A DNA stretch of 64,000 nucleotides from Nocardioides sp. YR527 (GCF_900101045.1 NZ_FNFN01000002.1:744001-808000), one strand, 5' to 3'; numbered from the stretch's first letter, positions 45,713-55,076 are shown. The notes: generated by a model not told the origin, from the sequence alone. Numbers and translations: made by a program.

Positions 45713-47161
45713 GTGTCCGACAGCCAGCTTCCCCCGATCAGCGTCGCCGATGTTCAGCGATCGGTGACTGCTGAACTGGACCGTATCGCACCTGTCATCG
45801 ACTCCCTAGGTGAGGCCTTCGCTCGCTCGGGCTTCGAGCTGGCGCTGGTCGGCGGCCCCGTCCGCGACGCGATGCTCGGCCGGCCGCACAACGACCTCGA
45901 CTTCACCACCTCGGCACGCCCCGAGGAGACCGAGAAGATCCTGCGTACGTGGGGCGAGGCGCTGTGGGACATGGGCCGCGACTTCGGCACCATCGGCACT
46001 CGCAAGGGCCCGTGGCAGGTCGAGGTCACCACCTACCGCTCCGAGGCCTATTCGGCCGACTCCCGCAAGCCGGCGGTGGCCTACGGCACCTCCCTGGCCG
46101 ACGATCTCGTACGCCGCGACTTCACCGTCAACGCGATGGCGGTGCGGCTCCCCGGCCGTGAGGTCGTCGACCTCTACGGCGGTGTGGTCGATCTGGCGAC
46201 CCGGGTGCTGCGGACCCCTGGGACCCCCGAGGACTCCTTCTCCGACGACCCGCTGCGGATGATGCGCGCGGCGCGCTTCGCCGCCCAGCTCGGCTTCGAG
46301 GTCGCGCCGGAGGTCGTCGCCGCGATGACGGACATGGCCTCGCGGATCGAGATCATCTCGGCCGAGCGGGTGCGCGACGAGCTGGTGAAGCTGATCTGCG
46401 CGCCCCACCCGCGGCGTGGGCTCTCGCTGCTGGTCGAGACCGGGCTTGCCGACCTGGTGCTGCCCGAGCTGACCGCGCTGCGGATGGAGCGCGACGAGCA
46501 CAACCGGCACAAGGACGTCTACGAGCACACTCTGACCGTGCTCGAGCAGTCGATCGACCAGGAGGCGCGTCTCGGTGGCGGGCCCGACTTCGTGTCCCGG
46601 TTCGCGGCGCTGATGCACGACGTCGGCAAGCCCCGCACCCGGAAGTTCCACGACGACGGCACCGTCTCGTTCCACCACCACGACGTCGTCGGTGCCAAGA
46701 TGACCCGCAAGCGGATGAAGGCGCTGCGCTTCTCCAACGACGAGATCGAGGCCGTCTCCTCGCTCGTCGAGCTGCACCTGCGCTTCCACGGCTACGGCGA
46801 CGGGGAGTGGACCGACTCCGCGGTGCGTCGCTATGTGAGGGACGCCGGCGACCAGCTCGACCGGCTCCACATCCTCACCCGCGCCGATTGCACCACCCGC
46901 AACCGCCGCAAGGCCGACCGCCTCGCCCGCACCTACGACGCGCTCGAAGCCCGCATCGAGCGGATCTCCGAGGAGGAGGAGCTCGCCGCCCTCCGTCCCG
47001 CGCTCGACGGCAACCAGATCATGTCGCTGCTCGACATCCCTGCGGGGCGTGAGGTCGGGGCTGCGTACAAGTTCCTGATGGACCTGCGCCTCGACGAGGG
47101 CATCCTCACCGAGGACGAGGCCGCCAAGCGGCTGCTGGACTGGTGGGCCGAGCGCGGCTGA
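45713..47161 (+). CDS. pcnA: CCA tRNA nucleotidyltransferase / poly(A) polymerase family
   Basis: 482 residues from a GTG. Nucleotidyltransferase head: LVGGPVRDAMLGRPHNDLDFTT (GG..R..LG and the catalytic DxD). Neck: RRDFTVNAMAVRL and DDPLRMMRAARFAAQLGF. A C-terminal HD domain: FAALMHDVGKPRTRKF with HHHDVVGA and LVELHLRFHGY. As neither tRNA seen here encodes CCA, a CCA-adding enzyme is required, so that is the likelier activity than poly(A) synthesis. It is divergent from DUF6049. Confidence 0.94.
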   Translation: MSDSQLPPISVADVQRSVTAELDRIAPVIDSLGEAFARSGFELALVGGPVRDAMLGRPHNDLDFTTSARPEETEKILRTWGEALWDMGRDFGTIGTRKGPWQVEVTTYRSEAYSADSRKPAVAYGTSLADDLVRRDFTVNAMAVRLPGREVVDLYGGVVDLATRVLRTPGTPEDSFSDDPLRMMRAARFAAQLGFEVAPEVVAAMTDMASRIEIISAERVRDELVKLICAPHPRRGLSLLVETGLADLVLPELTALRMERDEHNRHKDVYEHTLTVLEQSIDQEARLGGGPDFVSRFAALMHDVGKPRTRKFHDDGTVSFHHHDVVGAKMTRKRMKALRFSNDEIEAVSSLVELHLRFHGYGDGEWTDSAVRRYVRDAGDQLDRLHILTRADCTTRNRRKADRLARTYDALEARIERISEEEELAALRPALDGNQIMSLLDIPAGREVGAAYKFLMDLRLDEGILTEDEAAKRLLDWWAERG

Positions 47162-47279
47162 TCCGTTCGGGCTATACCCCCGGGGGACTGGGGTGGGCTA
47201 GTTTGTGCCGGCGCGATCTGGTCTCGTGGGTCTCACAGAGGTGCGCAACACCCATCTCGACTCTTCGAAGGCAGTTCTC

Positions 47280-49928
47280 GTGTCTCGTTCCCGCCTCGTC
47301 GCGTACGCCTCCATCGTCCCGGCCGTGATCGCGCTGCTCATCCCCTCGGCAGCGGCCGAGGAGCCTGCGCCCACCACCTGCGGTGCCTTGGCCGTCACCG
47401 TGGACATCGGTGCGGGCGGTGCGCCGACCGAGGGAGATGACGTCATCGTCGGTACAACGGGGGTGGACGTAATTCACGCCTTGGGCGGTCACGACGTGAT
47501 CTGCGGACTTGGCGGTGGCAGCGGCGTGGGCACGTCCCTCGACCAGGTCTACGGCGAGGCTGGTGACGACCTGATCATCGGTGGCGCCGGCTCCGACTAC
47601 ATGCGCGGCGGCGACGGCAACGACGTGTTCCGGGGCAGCGGTGGCAACGACTACTACTTCCCGGGGATGGGTGACGACGACATCATCGTCGCGGAGGGCA
47701 CTTTGACCGGGCGTCTCCTCTACTCCGACGTGTCGGTCGGCGTGAACGTCGACACCAGCCTCTGCGGCCCGCAGGTCGAGACTCCCGCGACGCATCAGGA
47801 CACCGGCGCCGGGATCGACAGCGTGCCGTGCGATCTCTACCAGGTGAGCGGGAGCCCTCAGGACGACAGGTTGGCCGGGCGTGATGGACGCCGCGAGTAT
47901 CTCGTTGGCGGTGGTGGTGACGACGTGCTCTACGGCAGCGACATGGCGGAGGGAGAAATCGACAACGACTCGTTCTTGGGCGGTGCGGGCACCGACACTC
48001 TGGACTTCAGCCGCGTCGAGCGCCCGGTATCGCTGACTGCTAAGCCGCTTCCGGGGGTGGCCTACTACGACGCGCGCGTCGGGACGGTGGGTGTCGGCGA
48101 CATCGAGAACCTCGTCGGATCCTCAGCGGCCGACATTCTGTCCGCCGGACCTGAGCCTGCGGTTCTCGACGGCGGCCCCGGACTCGATCGGCTCACCGGT
48201 GGCCCTGCCGCGGACACTTTCGTAGACCCGACAGCCAAGATCATCTCTGGCGCAACGTCCGCAGTCACCATCGATGGCACCGCCGGAACCTTCAGCAGCG
48301 GGGACACGTTCCCCGTCGCTCCAGGCGTGTCGGTCTGGGGGTCAGGGGCAGATGACGTGATCCGTCCAGGACGTCTGTGCAACATCTACGGTGGCGGAAA
48401 TGACATGTTCATCATCGATGACACGGTGGCCCCAGAATGTGCGGCGGGCGAGCGAGGAAGCTACACGTACGGAGTCCTGACACTCGACGCATTGAACGAG
48501 TCTGCAACGTACGCTCTGGGTGATCCGACCGTCACGACTGCGTCTCGGAGTATCCCGATGCCGGTCATCGCCGGGATGAAGTTGGTCGGCACCCGCTTCG
48601 ACGATGTACTCGGTGGCGACGACGGCGACAACGTGATCGACGGCGGTCCTGGCAATGACCGCATCGACGGCGGCGCGGGCCTTGACACGGCCACGTACGC
48701 GGCGGCCGGGGCCGGTGTCACGGCGTCGACGACGAAGGTGATCGGAGGCGGTGGAACCGACACACTCGCCGACATCGAGAACCTGACCGGCAGCAGCTAC
48801 CCCGACACCCTCACCGGTGATGCGACAGACAACGTCCTGAACGGTGGTGACGGCAACGATGTGGTCTCGGGCGGTGTTGGTGCAAACGTGGTCAGCGGAG
48901 GCGCCGGCAACGACACCGTCGTCAGCGGACCTGATGACGAGCACCTGGCCTGCAGCACCGGGACCGACACCGTCTCGTACGCCGGCGCAGTGTCGGCGAT
49001 CCGGTTCACCGCCACAGATCCGCACACGGCGTACAACGTCACCGGCGGTGGCGGTAACGACCGAGTCTTCGACTGCGAGAACGTGACCGGATCGAACTAC
49101 GGCGACACCATCATCGGGACGGGTGTCGACAACGTGCTCACCGGCGGTGGCGGAAACGACACCCTCAATGGCGGAGCGGGTAGTGACACGGTGTCTGGCG
49201 GGGACGGCAACGACACGCTCTATGGCAGCGCCGGAAACGACCGGGTGCTCGGTGGCGCAGGCAACGACAGCCTCCGTGGCAATGCTGACAACGACACGGT
49301 TGACGGTGGCGGTGGCACCGACACGGTCTCGTACGACTATGCCGCCGGCCGTGTCACTGCTTCGATGACCCGAGCCACGGGCTCCGGCGTCGGCACTGAC
49401 ACGCTGGCGGGCGTCGAGAACGTCACCGGCAGCGGGTACGCAGACACGCTCACCGGCAACGGCGTTGCCAATGTGATCACTGGTGGCGGTGGCAACGACA
49501 CCCTGGTCGGGGCCGGCGGGAACGACAGGCTGCTCGGCGGCAGTGGTGCCGACGCCCTGCGCGGCGACTCAGGCAACGACACGGTCGATGGCGGGTCGGG
49601 GACGGACAGGGCGAGCTTCACAACAGCGACGGGACGGGTCACTTCGACCACGACATCGGCGTCAGGCGGGGCCGGCTCGGACAGGATGTTCGGGATCGAG
49701 AACCTCACCGGAGGTGCGTACGCCGACCGGCTCACCGGCAACGGCATCGCGAACGTCATTCAGGGTGGTGGCGGCGCCGACTACCTGTATGGAGTCGGCG
49801 GTGCCGACAGGCTCTACGGCGACAGCAGCAACGACCGCCTGTACGGCGGCACCGGCAGCGACTACGGCGACGGCGGGACTGGGCACGACGTGGCGTACTC
49901 GATCGAACGTCGACGCAGTATCCCCTGA
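47280..49928 (+). CDS. Secreted RTX (haemolysin-type calcium-binding) repeat protein
   Basis: 882 residues from the GTG at 47280 (GAAGG upstream). Signal peptide: VSRSRLVAYASIVPAVIALL..AAA. The whole mature chain is built of RTX nonapeptides (GGxGNDxLxGG), with at least four modules of about 90-110 residues in which a parallel roll is followed by ENVTGSxYADTLTGNxxxN. Calcium binding should fold it outside the cell. No catalytic domain and no type I secretion genes are visible, so export would use Sec or Tat. The long modules look like intragenic duplication. Function is unknown; adhesion or surface-layer roles are possible. Confidence 0.88.
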   Translation: MSRSRLVAYASIVPAVIALLIPSAAAEEPAPTTCGALAVTVDIGAGGAPTEGDDVIVGTTGVDVIHALGGHDVICGLGGGSGVGTSLDQVYGEAGDDLIIGGAGSDYMRGGDGNDVFRGSGGNDYYFPGMGDDDIIVAEGTLTGRLLYSDVSVGVNVDTSLCGPQVETPATHQDTGAGIDSVPCDLYQVSGSPQDDRLAGRDGRREYLVGGGGDDVLYGSDMAEGEIDNDSFLGGAGTDTLDFSRVERPVSLTAKPLPGVAYYDARVGTVGVGDIENLVGSSAADILSAGPEPAVLDGGPGLDRLTGGPAADTFVDPTAKIISGATSAVTIDGTAGTFSSGDTFPVAPGVSVWGSGADDVIRPGRLCNIYGGGNDMFIIDDTVAPECAAGERGSYTYGVLTLDALNESATYALGDPTVTTASRSIPMPVIAGMKLVGTRFDDVLGGDDGDNVIDGGPGNDRIDGGAGLDTATYAAAGAGVTASTTKVIGGGGTDTLADIENLTGSSYPDTLTGDATDNVLNGGDGNDVVSGGVGANVVSGGAGNDTVVSGPDDEHLACSTGTDTVSYAGAVSAIRFTATDPHTAYNVTGGGGNDRVFDCENVTGSNYGDTIIGTGVDNVLTGGGGNDTLNGGAGSDTVSGGDGNDTLYGSAGNDRVLGGAGNDSLRGNADNDTVDGGGGTDTVSYDYAAGRVTASMTRATGSGVGTDTLAGVENVTGSGYADTLTGNGVANVITGGGGNDTLVGAGGNDRLLGGSGADALRGDSGNDTVDGGSGTDRASFTTATGRVTSTTTSASGGAGSDRMFGIENLTGGAYADRLTGNGIANVIQGGGGADYLYGVGGADRLYGDSSNDRLYGGTGSDYGDGGTGHDVAYSIERRRSIP

Positions 49929-49999
49929 TGGTTCAGCACTCCTGTTGACATCTGGTCACCTACTGTCCATCGAGCCATACTGACGGTACGGTTCCGGGC

Positions 50000-50455
50000 A
50001 TGACGACGATCACAGATCTCGAGGCGACGACCACCATCAACGCGACGCCGGCTCAGGTGTGGGCCGCGATCACAGACCTTCCGCGGATGTCCTCGTGGAG
50101 TCCGCAGGTGGTGAAGACTGTCGTGTTCGGGCAGGTCAAGGAGGGGACCCGCTTCCTCAACATCAACCACCAGGGCTGGAAGCACTGGCCGACCAACGCC
50201 AAGGTCGTACGTTTCTCCCCGCACTCCGACTTCGCCTTCCGGATCACCGAGAACACCACCGTGTGGTCCTACCAGCTCGAGGAGAGCTCCGAGGGGACCG
50301 TGGTCACCCACCGTCGCGAGACCCCGACCGGCATCTCCGCGCTCTCGCGCTCGCTGACGAAGGTCGCGTTCGGCGGTCAGGAGAACTTCACCGAGGAGCT
50401 GCGTACGGGCATGGCAACCACGCTCGCCAAGCTCAAGGCCGATCTCGAGGGCTGA
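50000..50455 (+). CDS. SRPBCC (START-fold) family protein
   Basis: 151 residues: MTTITDLEATTTINATPAQVWAAITDLPRMSSWSPQV is the typical opening strand and helix of the polyketide cyclase/Coq10-like START fold, followed by a long strand series (VWSYQLEESSEGTVVTHRRETP) and a C-terminal helix (ELRTGMATTLAKLKADLEG). It should bind a hydrophobic ligand in its cavity; no ligand can be named. It is 71 bp after the RTX gene and convergent with the DUF2637 gene. Confidence 0.85.
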   Translation: MTTITDLEATTTINATPAQVWAAITDLPRMSSWSPQVVKTVVFGQVKEGTRFLNINHQGWKHWPTNAKVVRFSPHSDFAFRITENTTVWSYQLEESSEGTVVTHRRETPTGISALSRSLTKVAFGGQENFTEELRTGMATTLAKLKADLEG

Positions 50456-50523
50456 CCCTCCCGCGCCGAGGCGTCGCTCCGGTCGGCCGAAGCGTCAGGC
50501 CGGTCGGCCGAGTTGGCAGCGCG

Positions 50524-50557
50524 TTGACGTCTCGGCCGACGTACGTGACGTCTCGGG
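50524..50557. repeat. Repeat-like sequence shared with 38340-38370
   Basis: A GACGTCTCGGCCGACGTACG stretch followed by TGACGTCTCGG resembles the sequence before the trxA terminator. Both sites lie between convergent genes. Two CCGGTCGGCCGA direct repeats (50479-50490, 50500-50511) lie just upstream. Confidence 0.4.
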
Positions 50558-51844
50558 TCAGGCCCTTGCCCTGGTCCAGCGGTAGACGCTGCTGGTGGAG
50601 ACGCCGAGCTGCGCGGCCACGTCGGGGATACGGGCGCCGGCGTCGACAAGGAGCCGGGAGGCCTCGGCCTTGTCGTCGGGGAGATTCGCCATCAGCTCGG
50701 CGATCTCGTCGGGAAGGATGTCGGGGTAGTCCATGGCCGGCTCGGGGTCGGGGATGTTCTCCGGGAACGGGATCCGGTCCAGGAGCGCGCCGTCGGAGTC
50801 GGACGGTTTGGTCGCCGTGCGTACGTTGCTGAACTGCGGGGCCATCCCGGCGCCCGGGGCCGCGTCTGCGGCCGTGCGCGCGGCGTCGGACACGCGGCTC
50901 GAGACGCGGCGTCGAGTATCGGGGGTGGCGAGGGCCGAGGCCATCTCGCGCGTCCGGGTCTCGCGCGCCGGGGTCACCTCGCGGGGTACGTCGGTGACCG
51001 AGTCGGAGACGGCGTCGGTGGTCCTGTCGAAGTGGATGCCGGTCGGCGCCTCGATGGCACGGTCGGCGCCAGGAGCGGACGTGACGTGCGGAACCTGCTC
51101 CACGACCGGCACGCTGAGCGCCTCGTGCACGTCGGGCAGCGTGATCGGCAGCCGGTCGGCCTGGCGGGTGCCCTCGGCGACCGCGGCGAAGGCGTCGACC
51201 CACTGGGTGATCTGGTCGCGCATCGCGCCCGGCGCGACCGAGCGCAGGGCGACCGCCTCGGCGCGCCAGTAGCGCTTCTGGGCGCGCTCCAGCTTCCGGC
51301 GGGACGAGGCCGTACGCTTCCGCACCGCCGTGTCGCGAGCCCGGCGCCACTCGACGCGGGTGGCGAGGAGGGCATGCATCCGGGCACCCATCCGCAGGTC
51401 GGACCAGGAGCGTTCCATGGCGAGGTGGCGGTCACCGACGAGCGCCAGGTGCCACATCAGGGCGGCCAGCAGCGGCACGATGAACCGGAACGCGGCGGCG
51501 GTGGCGGCGTGGCCGAGGTGGATCTCGTGCCAGCCGGCGAAGAACCCGGACGCGGCCGACAGCAGCCAGGTCAGGGTCAGCAGCGTCTGAGCCGGCCGGT
51601 CCTGCTGGGCAGCCTCGCGGGCCATCAACGCCACGGTGACCAGCGAGAGCTCGAAGACGCCGGCGAAGGCGTAGGCGTTGATCGCGCCCATGGCGAGCAC
51701 GTCCCGCCCGAAGCCGACCATGGCGACGTACGCGGCGGCCGTCGAGATCAGCGCGACCGAGACGGCGCCGAAGAGGATGAGGCCGCGTCCGTTTCCTGTC
51801 GGGCCCTTGCCTGTCGAGGGGGTCGTGCCGTTGTCGGGACGCAT
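50558..51844 (-). CDS. DUF2637 membrane protein with C-terminal helix-turn-helix
   Basis: 428 residues. Four membrane helices lie in the first 135 residues (LILFGAVSVALISTAAAYVAM, INAYAFAGVFELSLVTVALMA, LLTLTWLLSAASGFFAGW, FIVPLLAALMWHLAL), the DUF2637 layout known from actinomycete conjugative elements. Then come an Arg-rich helix, a long disordered region, and a C-terminal HTH (AGARIPDVAAQLGVSTSSVYRWTRA). A membrane-tethered DNA-binding protein is implied. No other transfer genes adjoin it. A SOS-box-like palindrome lies 57 bp upstream. Confidence 0.8.
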   Translation of the reverse strand: MRPDNGTTPSTGKGPTGNGRGLILFGAVSVALISTAAAYVAMVGFGRDVLAMGAINAYAFAGVFELSLVTVALMAREAAQQDRPAQTLLTLTWLLSAASGFFAGWHEIHLGHAATAAAFRFIVPLLAALMWHLALVGDRHLAMERSWSDLRMGARMHALLATRVEWRRARDTAVRKRTASSRRKLERAQKRYWRAEAVALRSVAPGAMRDQITQWVDAFAAVAEGTRQADRLPITLPDVHEALSVPVVEQVPHVTSAPGADRAIEAPTGIHFDRTTDAVSDSVTDVPREVTPARETRTREMASALATPDTRRRVSSRVSDAARTAADAAPGAGMAPQFSNVRTATKPSDSDGALLDRIPFPENIPDPEPAMDYPDILPDEIAELMANLPDDKAEASRLLVDAGARIPDVAAQLGVSTSSVYRWTRARA

Positions 51845-51994
51845 CGTGGGGTCTCCCGTACCTGAGGCGATCGATCGTTTCGGCCCCGGAGTCTAGGGGA
51901 TGGAACACGTGTTCGAGACGTACGTGGATGGAGTGTTGACAACCCGACGGAAATTCGGCCGCCGCGCCCCCGAGGCCGGGGCTACAGTCCGGGC
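51845..51994. promoter_or_regulatory. Divergent control region with LexA-box-like palindrome
   Basis: 150 bp between the DUF2637 gene and the exporter operon. TGGAACACGTGTTCGA at 51901-51916 matches the actinobacterial LexA/SOS consensus (TCGAAC, four bases, GTTCGA) with one mismatch and has a perfect GAACACGTGTTC core. Standard -35/-10 pairs are not clear. Confidence 0.5.
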
Positions 51995-53089
51995 ATGTCG
52001 AAGACGGCGGTGCGCCGCGTACTTTTCAAGTCGTTCTGGGCGGTGATCGGCCTGGCCATCGCAGTGAGCCTCTTCAAGCTGGCCTTCACCGGCTCGACGC
52101 AGGATGCCGACGGGGCGCCACTGACACCGACCGGGAAGATCCCGCCGGAGGAGGTCGTCGCCGAGAAGGGCACCATCTCCAACTCGCTCACGGTGGACGG
52201 GACGATCGTGATCGACAAGCCGGTCTCGGCCACCAGCTCGGTCACCGGAGTGCTGGCGCACAGGTTCGCCGAGACGGGCGCCCGGGTGAAGAAGGGCGAC
52301 AAGCTCTTCCAGGTGCGCGCCGAGGAGGAGTCGGTCGAGGAGCCCGTCGAGGAGCCCGGGAAGGTCGACGACGCGACCGGCGACGGTGATCGCGACGACG
52401 TACCGGTCGAGCCGTCGCCGCCCAAGCCGGTCTATCACTGGTACACCGTCGTCGCGCCCGCAACCGGCATCGTCGGCAACTACGCCGCCGAGCTGATGGG
52501 CGAGGTGACCGAGGACGGAGTGGTCGTCTCGATCCGTCCCACGACCTTCCACGCGGTCGGGGCGATCTCGCCGCTGGACCGCTACCGGCTGGCGAGCAAC
52601 CCGGACCGGGCGACGGTGACCATCGAGGGCGGCCCGAAGCCGTTCACCTGCACCGACCTGAGCATCGGCGACGCGGCGACGGAGACGATCACCGGCGACG
52701 CACCCGAGGGCGAGATGATGGAAGGGGAGCAGGGCGCCGAGGGCGACTCCGGGGCGGGCGCCCGGATCAGCTGCCTGGTGCCCGGGAAGGTGACCGTCTT
52801 CGACGGTCTGACGATGACCATGGCCATCGACGCCGGGAAGAGCGACGGGGACGTCGTCACCATCCCGGTCACCGCGGTCACCGGACTGGTCGGCGACGGC
52901 AGCGTCTGGGTCGTCGGCGCGGACGGCACCCCGACCGAGCAGCCGGTCAGGCTCGGCGTGACAGACGGCAAGCTCGTCGAGGTCACCAGCGGGCTGAAGG
53001 CCGGCGACTCGGTCCTGCGCTACGTCCCTGGCTCGAAGGAGTCGGCCGACGACGGCATGTCCGAGGAACTGCCCGCGGGGGAGCTGTGA
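51995..53089 (+). CDS. MacA-like membrane fusion (adaptor) protein
   Basis: 364 residues. An N-terminal anchor (LFKSFWAVIGLAIAVSLFKLAF) is followed by a hybrid-motif strand pair (VVAEKGTISNSLTVDGTIV), with the usual helical hairpin replaced by a 35-residue acidic/proline linker (EEESVEEPVEEPGKVDDATG and on) and then a second half-motif (YHWYTVVAPATGIVGNYAAEL). The C-terminal beta-barrel ends VTSGLKAGDSVLRYVPG. Such short-hairpin adaptors serve Gram-positive ABC exporters. The stop overlaps the ATPase start by 4 nt. Confidence 0.85.
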   Translation: MSKTAVRRVLFKSFWAVIGLAIAVSLFKLAFTGSTQDADGAPLTPTGKIPPEEVVAEKGTISNSLTVDGTIVIDKPVSATSSVTGVLAHRFAETGARVKKGDKLFQVRAEEESVEEPVEEPGKVDDATGDGDRDDVPVEPSPPKPVYHWYTVVAPATGIVGNYAAELMGEVTEDGVVVSIRPTTFHAVGAISPLDRYRLASNPDRATVTIEGGPKPFTCTDLSIGDAATETITGDAPEGEMMEGEQGAEGDSGAGARISCLVPGKVTVFDGLTMTMAIDAGKSDGDVVTIPVTAVTGLVGDGSVWVVGADGTPTEQPVRLGVTDGKLVEVTSGLKAGDSVLRYVPGSKESADDGMSEELPAGEL

Positions 53090-53793
53090 GCGCGGAGGAG
53101 CTCCTCAGGCTCACCGGGGTGGCCCGCACGGTCGAGCTCCCCGACGGCGAGGACCTGCACATCCTGACCGGCGTCGACCTGGACGTACGGCGCGGCGACC
53201 ATGTCGGCATCGTCGGCCGTTCCGGCACCGGCAAGTCGACGCTGCTGAACCTGCTCGGCCTGCTGGACCGGCCCACGGGAGGCACCCTGGAGTGGGCCGG
53301 TCGCAACGTCACCGACATCAGCAACCGGCAGGCGGCCCGGATCCGCGGGCGCGATGTCGGCTTCGTCTTCCAGCAGTTCAACCTGCTGCCGGGGCGTACG
53401 GCCCTGGAGAACGTGATGGCTCCGCTCCTGTACGCCTCGGGCAGGGAGTTCTGGCAGCGGCGCCGGATCGCGGCAACGATGCTCGACAAGGTGGGGCTCG
53501 GCGACCGGCTCGACGCGATGCCGCAGTTCCTCTCCGGCGGCGAGCAGCAGCGCATCGCCATCGCCCGCGCGCTCGTCCGGACGCCGTCGGTCGTCCTGGC
53601 CGACGAGCCGACGGGAGCGCTTGACGTCGAGACCGGCGCGATGGTGATGAAGCTGCTCGACCAGGCGACCTACGACTCCGGCGCGGCGCTGATCACGATC
53701 ACCCACGACCAGAACGTCGCCGCCCTGGCCCGCCGCCGGTTCCGGCTCGCCGAGGGGCGGCTGCACCCGCTGACCGAGGAGGCGGTCGCATGA
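53086..53793 (+). CDS. MacB/LolD-type ABC transporter ATPase
   Basis: 235 residues from a GTG. Walker A VGRSGTGKSTLL, Q-loop FVFQQFNLLPGRTALENV, signature LSGGEQQRIAIARALV, Walker B SVVLADEPTGALD and switch His TITHDQ are all canonical. It couples ATP hydrolysis to the mechanotransmission-type permease encoded next. Both junctions overlap by 4 nt. Confidence 0.94.
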   Translation: MSAEELLRLTGVARTVELPDGEDLHILTGVDLDVRRGDHVGIVGRSGTGKSTLLNLLGLLDRPTGGTLEWAGRNVTDISNRQAARIRGRDVGFVFQQFNLLPGRTALENVMAPLLYASGREFWQRRRIAATMLDKVGLGDRLDAMPQFLSGGEQQRIAIARALVRTPSVVLADEPTGALDVETGAMVMKLLDQATYDSGAALITITHDQNVAALARRRFRLAEGRLHPLTEEAVA

Positions 53794-55013
53794 GGACGGC
53801 GCTGGCACGCCTCGCCACCGGTCTGGCCGCCTCGACCGTCGAGGCCTGGCAGGAGCTGCGCATCCACAAGCTCCGGGTGCTGCTGTCGCTGGTCGGGGTG
53901 GCGGTCGCGGTCGCCTCCATCACCGCGACGGTCGCTGCCGGCCAGATCGCGAAGCAGATGTTCACCGAGTCCTACGAGGTCGACGGGCGACCGGCGCACA
54001 TCTCGATCTTCGCCTACGACGAGAGCAGCGGCATGCCGCTCTCCGTCGAGCGGGTCCGGCCCGCGTTCCAGACGGTCGCGGAGCGGTTCGACGTGACGTA
54101 CGCATCGGCGAGGATCTCCGCGTACGACATCAAGGCGAGCACCGCGGGCAGCAGCAAGCGGGTCGAGCTGATGGGGGTCGACCCCGGGTACGCAGCCATC
54201 CATCGGGTCGTGGTGCCGCAGGGCCGTTGGCTCGAGGAATCGGATGGGGAGCGCCTCTCGCCGGCGCTCGTGATCGACGAGACCTTCGCGAAGAAGCTCG
54301 GTCTGCAGGGGACGCCGCTGCCGACCTCGGTCGAGCTCGACGGCCAGGGGATGTCGGTGACCGCCACGATCGTCGGCGTGACCAGCCTGCGGGGCTACGG
54401 CACCCCGCGCGCGTTCATGCTGGCCGACTCGCTGGAGCACTGGCAGGCCGGAGCCCCCACGGACGCCAGCTACGAGATGTGGGTGCCGATCGACGGCGCC
54501 GACGAGCTCGCCAACGAGATCGGGATGGCGATGCGCGCCGAGCTCCCGGGTCTCCAGGTCGACGCCCAGCGCGACGACTACATGGCGTGGGGCGGCGAAG
54601 ACCCGATCGGCCCGATCAAGTGGGTGATCATCGGGATCGCCGGGATCATCCTGCTGCTCGGCGCCCTGAGTCTGCTCAACATCGCGCTGGTCACCATCCA
54701 GCAGCGGATCCGGGAGATCGGGATCCGGCGCAGCTTCGGCGCGACCACGGGGCGGGTGTTCTTCTCGGTGCTGATGGAGAGCGTCGTGGCCACCGTCGTC
54801 GCGGGCGTGATCGGCGTGCTCCTGGCCGTGGCCGCTGTCAAGAACCCGCTGGTGGAGAAGTACGTCCTCCAGGGCATCGACGACGTCCCGCCCTTCCCGC
54901 TCTCGGCGGCGTTCCTCGGCCTCGCCGTCGCGCTTGCGGTCGGCGCGATCGCGGGCATCCTCCCGGCGATGATCGCCGCACGGGTCAAGATCATCGACGC
55001 GATCCGCTTCTGA
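53790..55013 (+). CDS. MacB/FtsX-type ABC transporter permease
   Basis: 407 residues: one N-terminal helix (VLLSLVGVAVAVASITATVAAGQIA), a large extracellular MacB_PCD-like domain (about 55-260), then three helices with FtsX signature (IIGIAGIILLLGALSLLNIALVTIQQRIREIGIRRSFGATTGRVF). With its adaptor and ATPase it forms a tripartite export system for a peptide, lipid or drug; substrate is unknown. A bidirectional terminator follows. Confidence 0.9.
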   Translation: MRTALARLATGLAASTVEAWQELRIHKLRVLLSLVGVAVAVASITATVAAGQIAKQMFTESYEVDGRPAHISIFAYDESSGMPLSVERVRPAFQTVAERFDVTYASARISAYDIKASTAGSSKRVELMGVDPGYAAIHRVVVPQGRWLEESDGERLSPALVIDETFAKKLGLQGTPLPTSVELDGQGMSVTATIVGVTSLRGYGTPRAFMLADSLEHWQAGAPTDASYEMWVPIDGADELANEIGMAMRAELPGLQVDAQRDDYMAWGGEDPIGPIKWVIIGIAGIILLLGALSLLNIALVTIQQRIREIGIRRSFGATTGRVFFSVLMESVVATVVAGVIGVLLAVAAVKNPLVEKYVLQGIDDVPPFPLSAAFLGLAVALAVGAIAGILPAMIAARVKIIDAIRF

Positions 55014-55032
55014 CTCCGCGGTCGAAATGCGA

Positions 55033-55061
55033 CTGCCCCGGGTGCCAGGCACCCGGGGCAG
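55033..55061. terminator. Bidirectional terminator
   Basis: CTGCCCCGGGTGCC and its complement (55048-55061) form a 13-14 bp GC stem between the exporter permease and the convergent inositol-phosphate synthase gene. No strong T-tract. Confidence 0.75.
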
Positions 55062-55076
55062 CTCAACGGCAGCGGG

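Noticed and set aside
49945..49981. TTGACA promoter before the START-fold gene
   Set aside because: A TTGACA is present, but no -10 element lies at 16-18 bp spacing.
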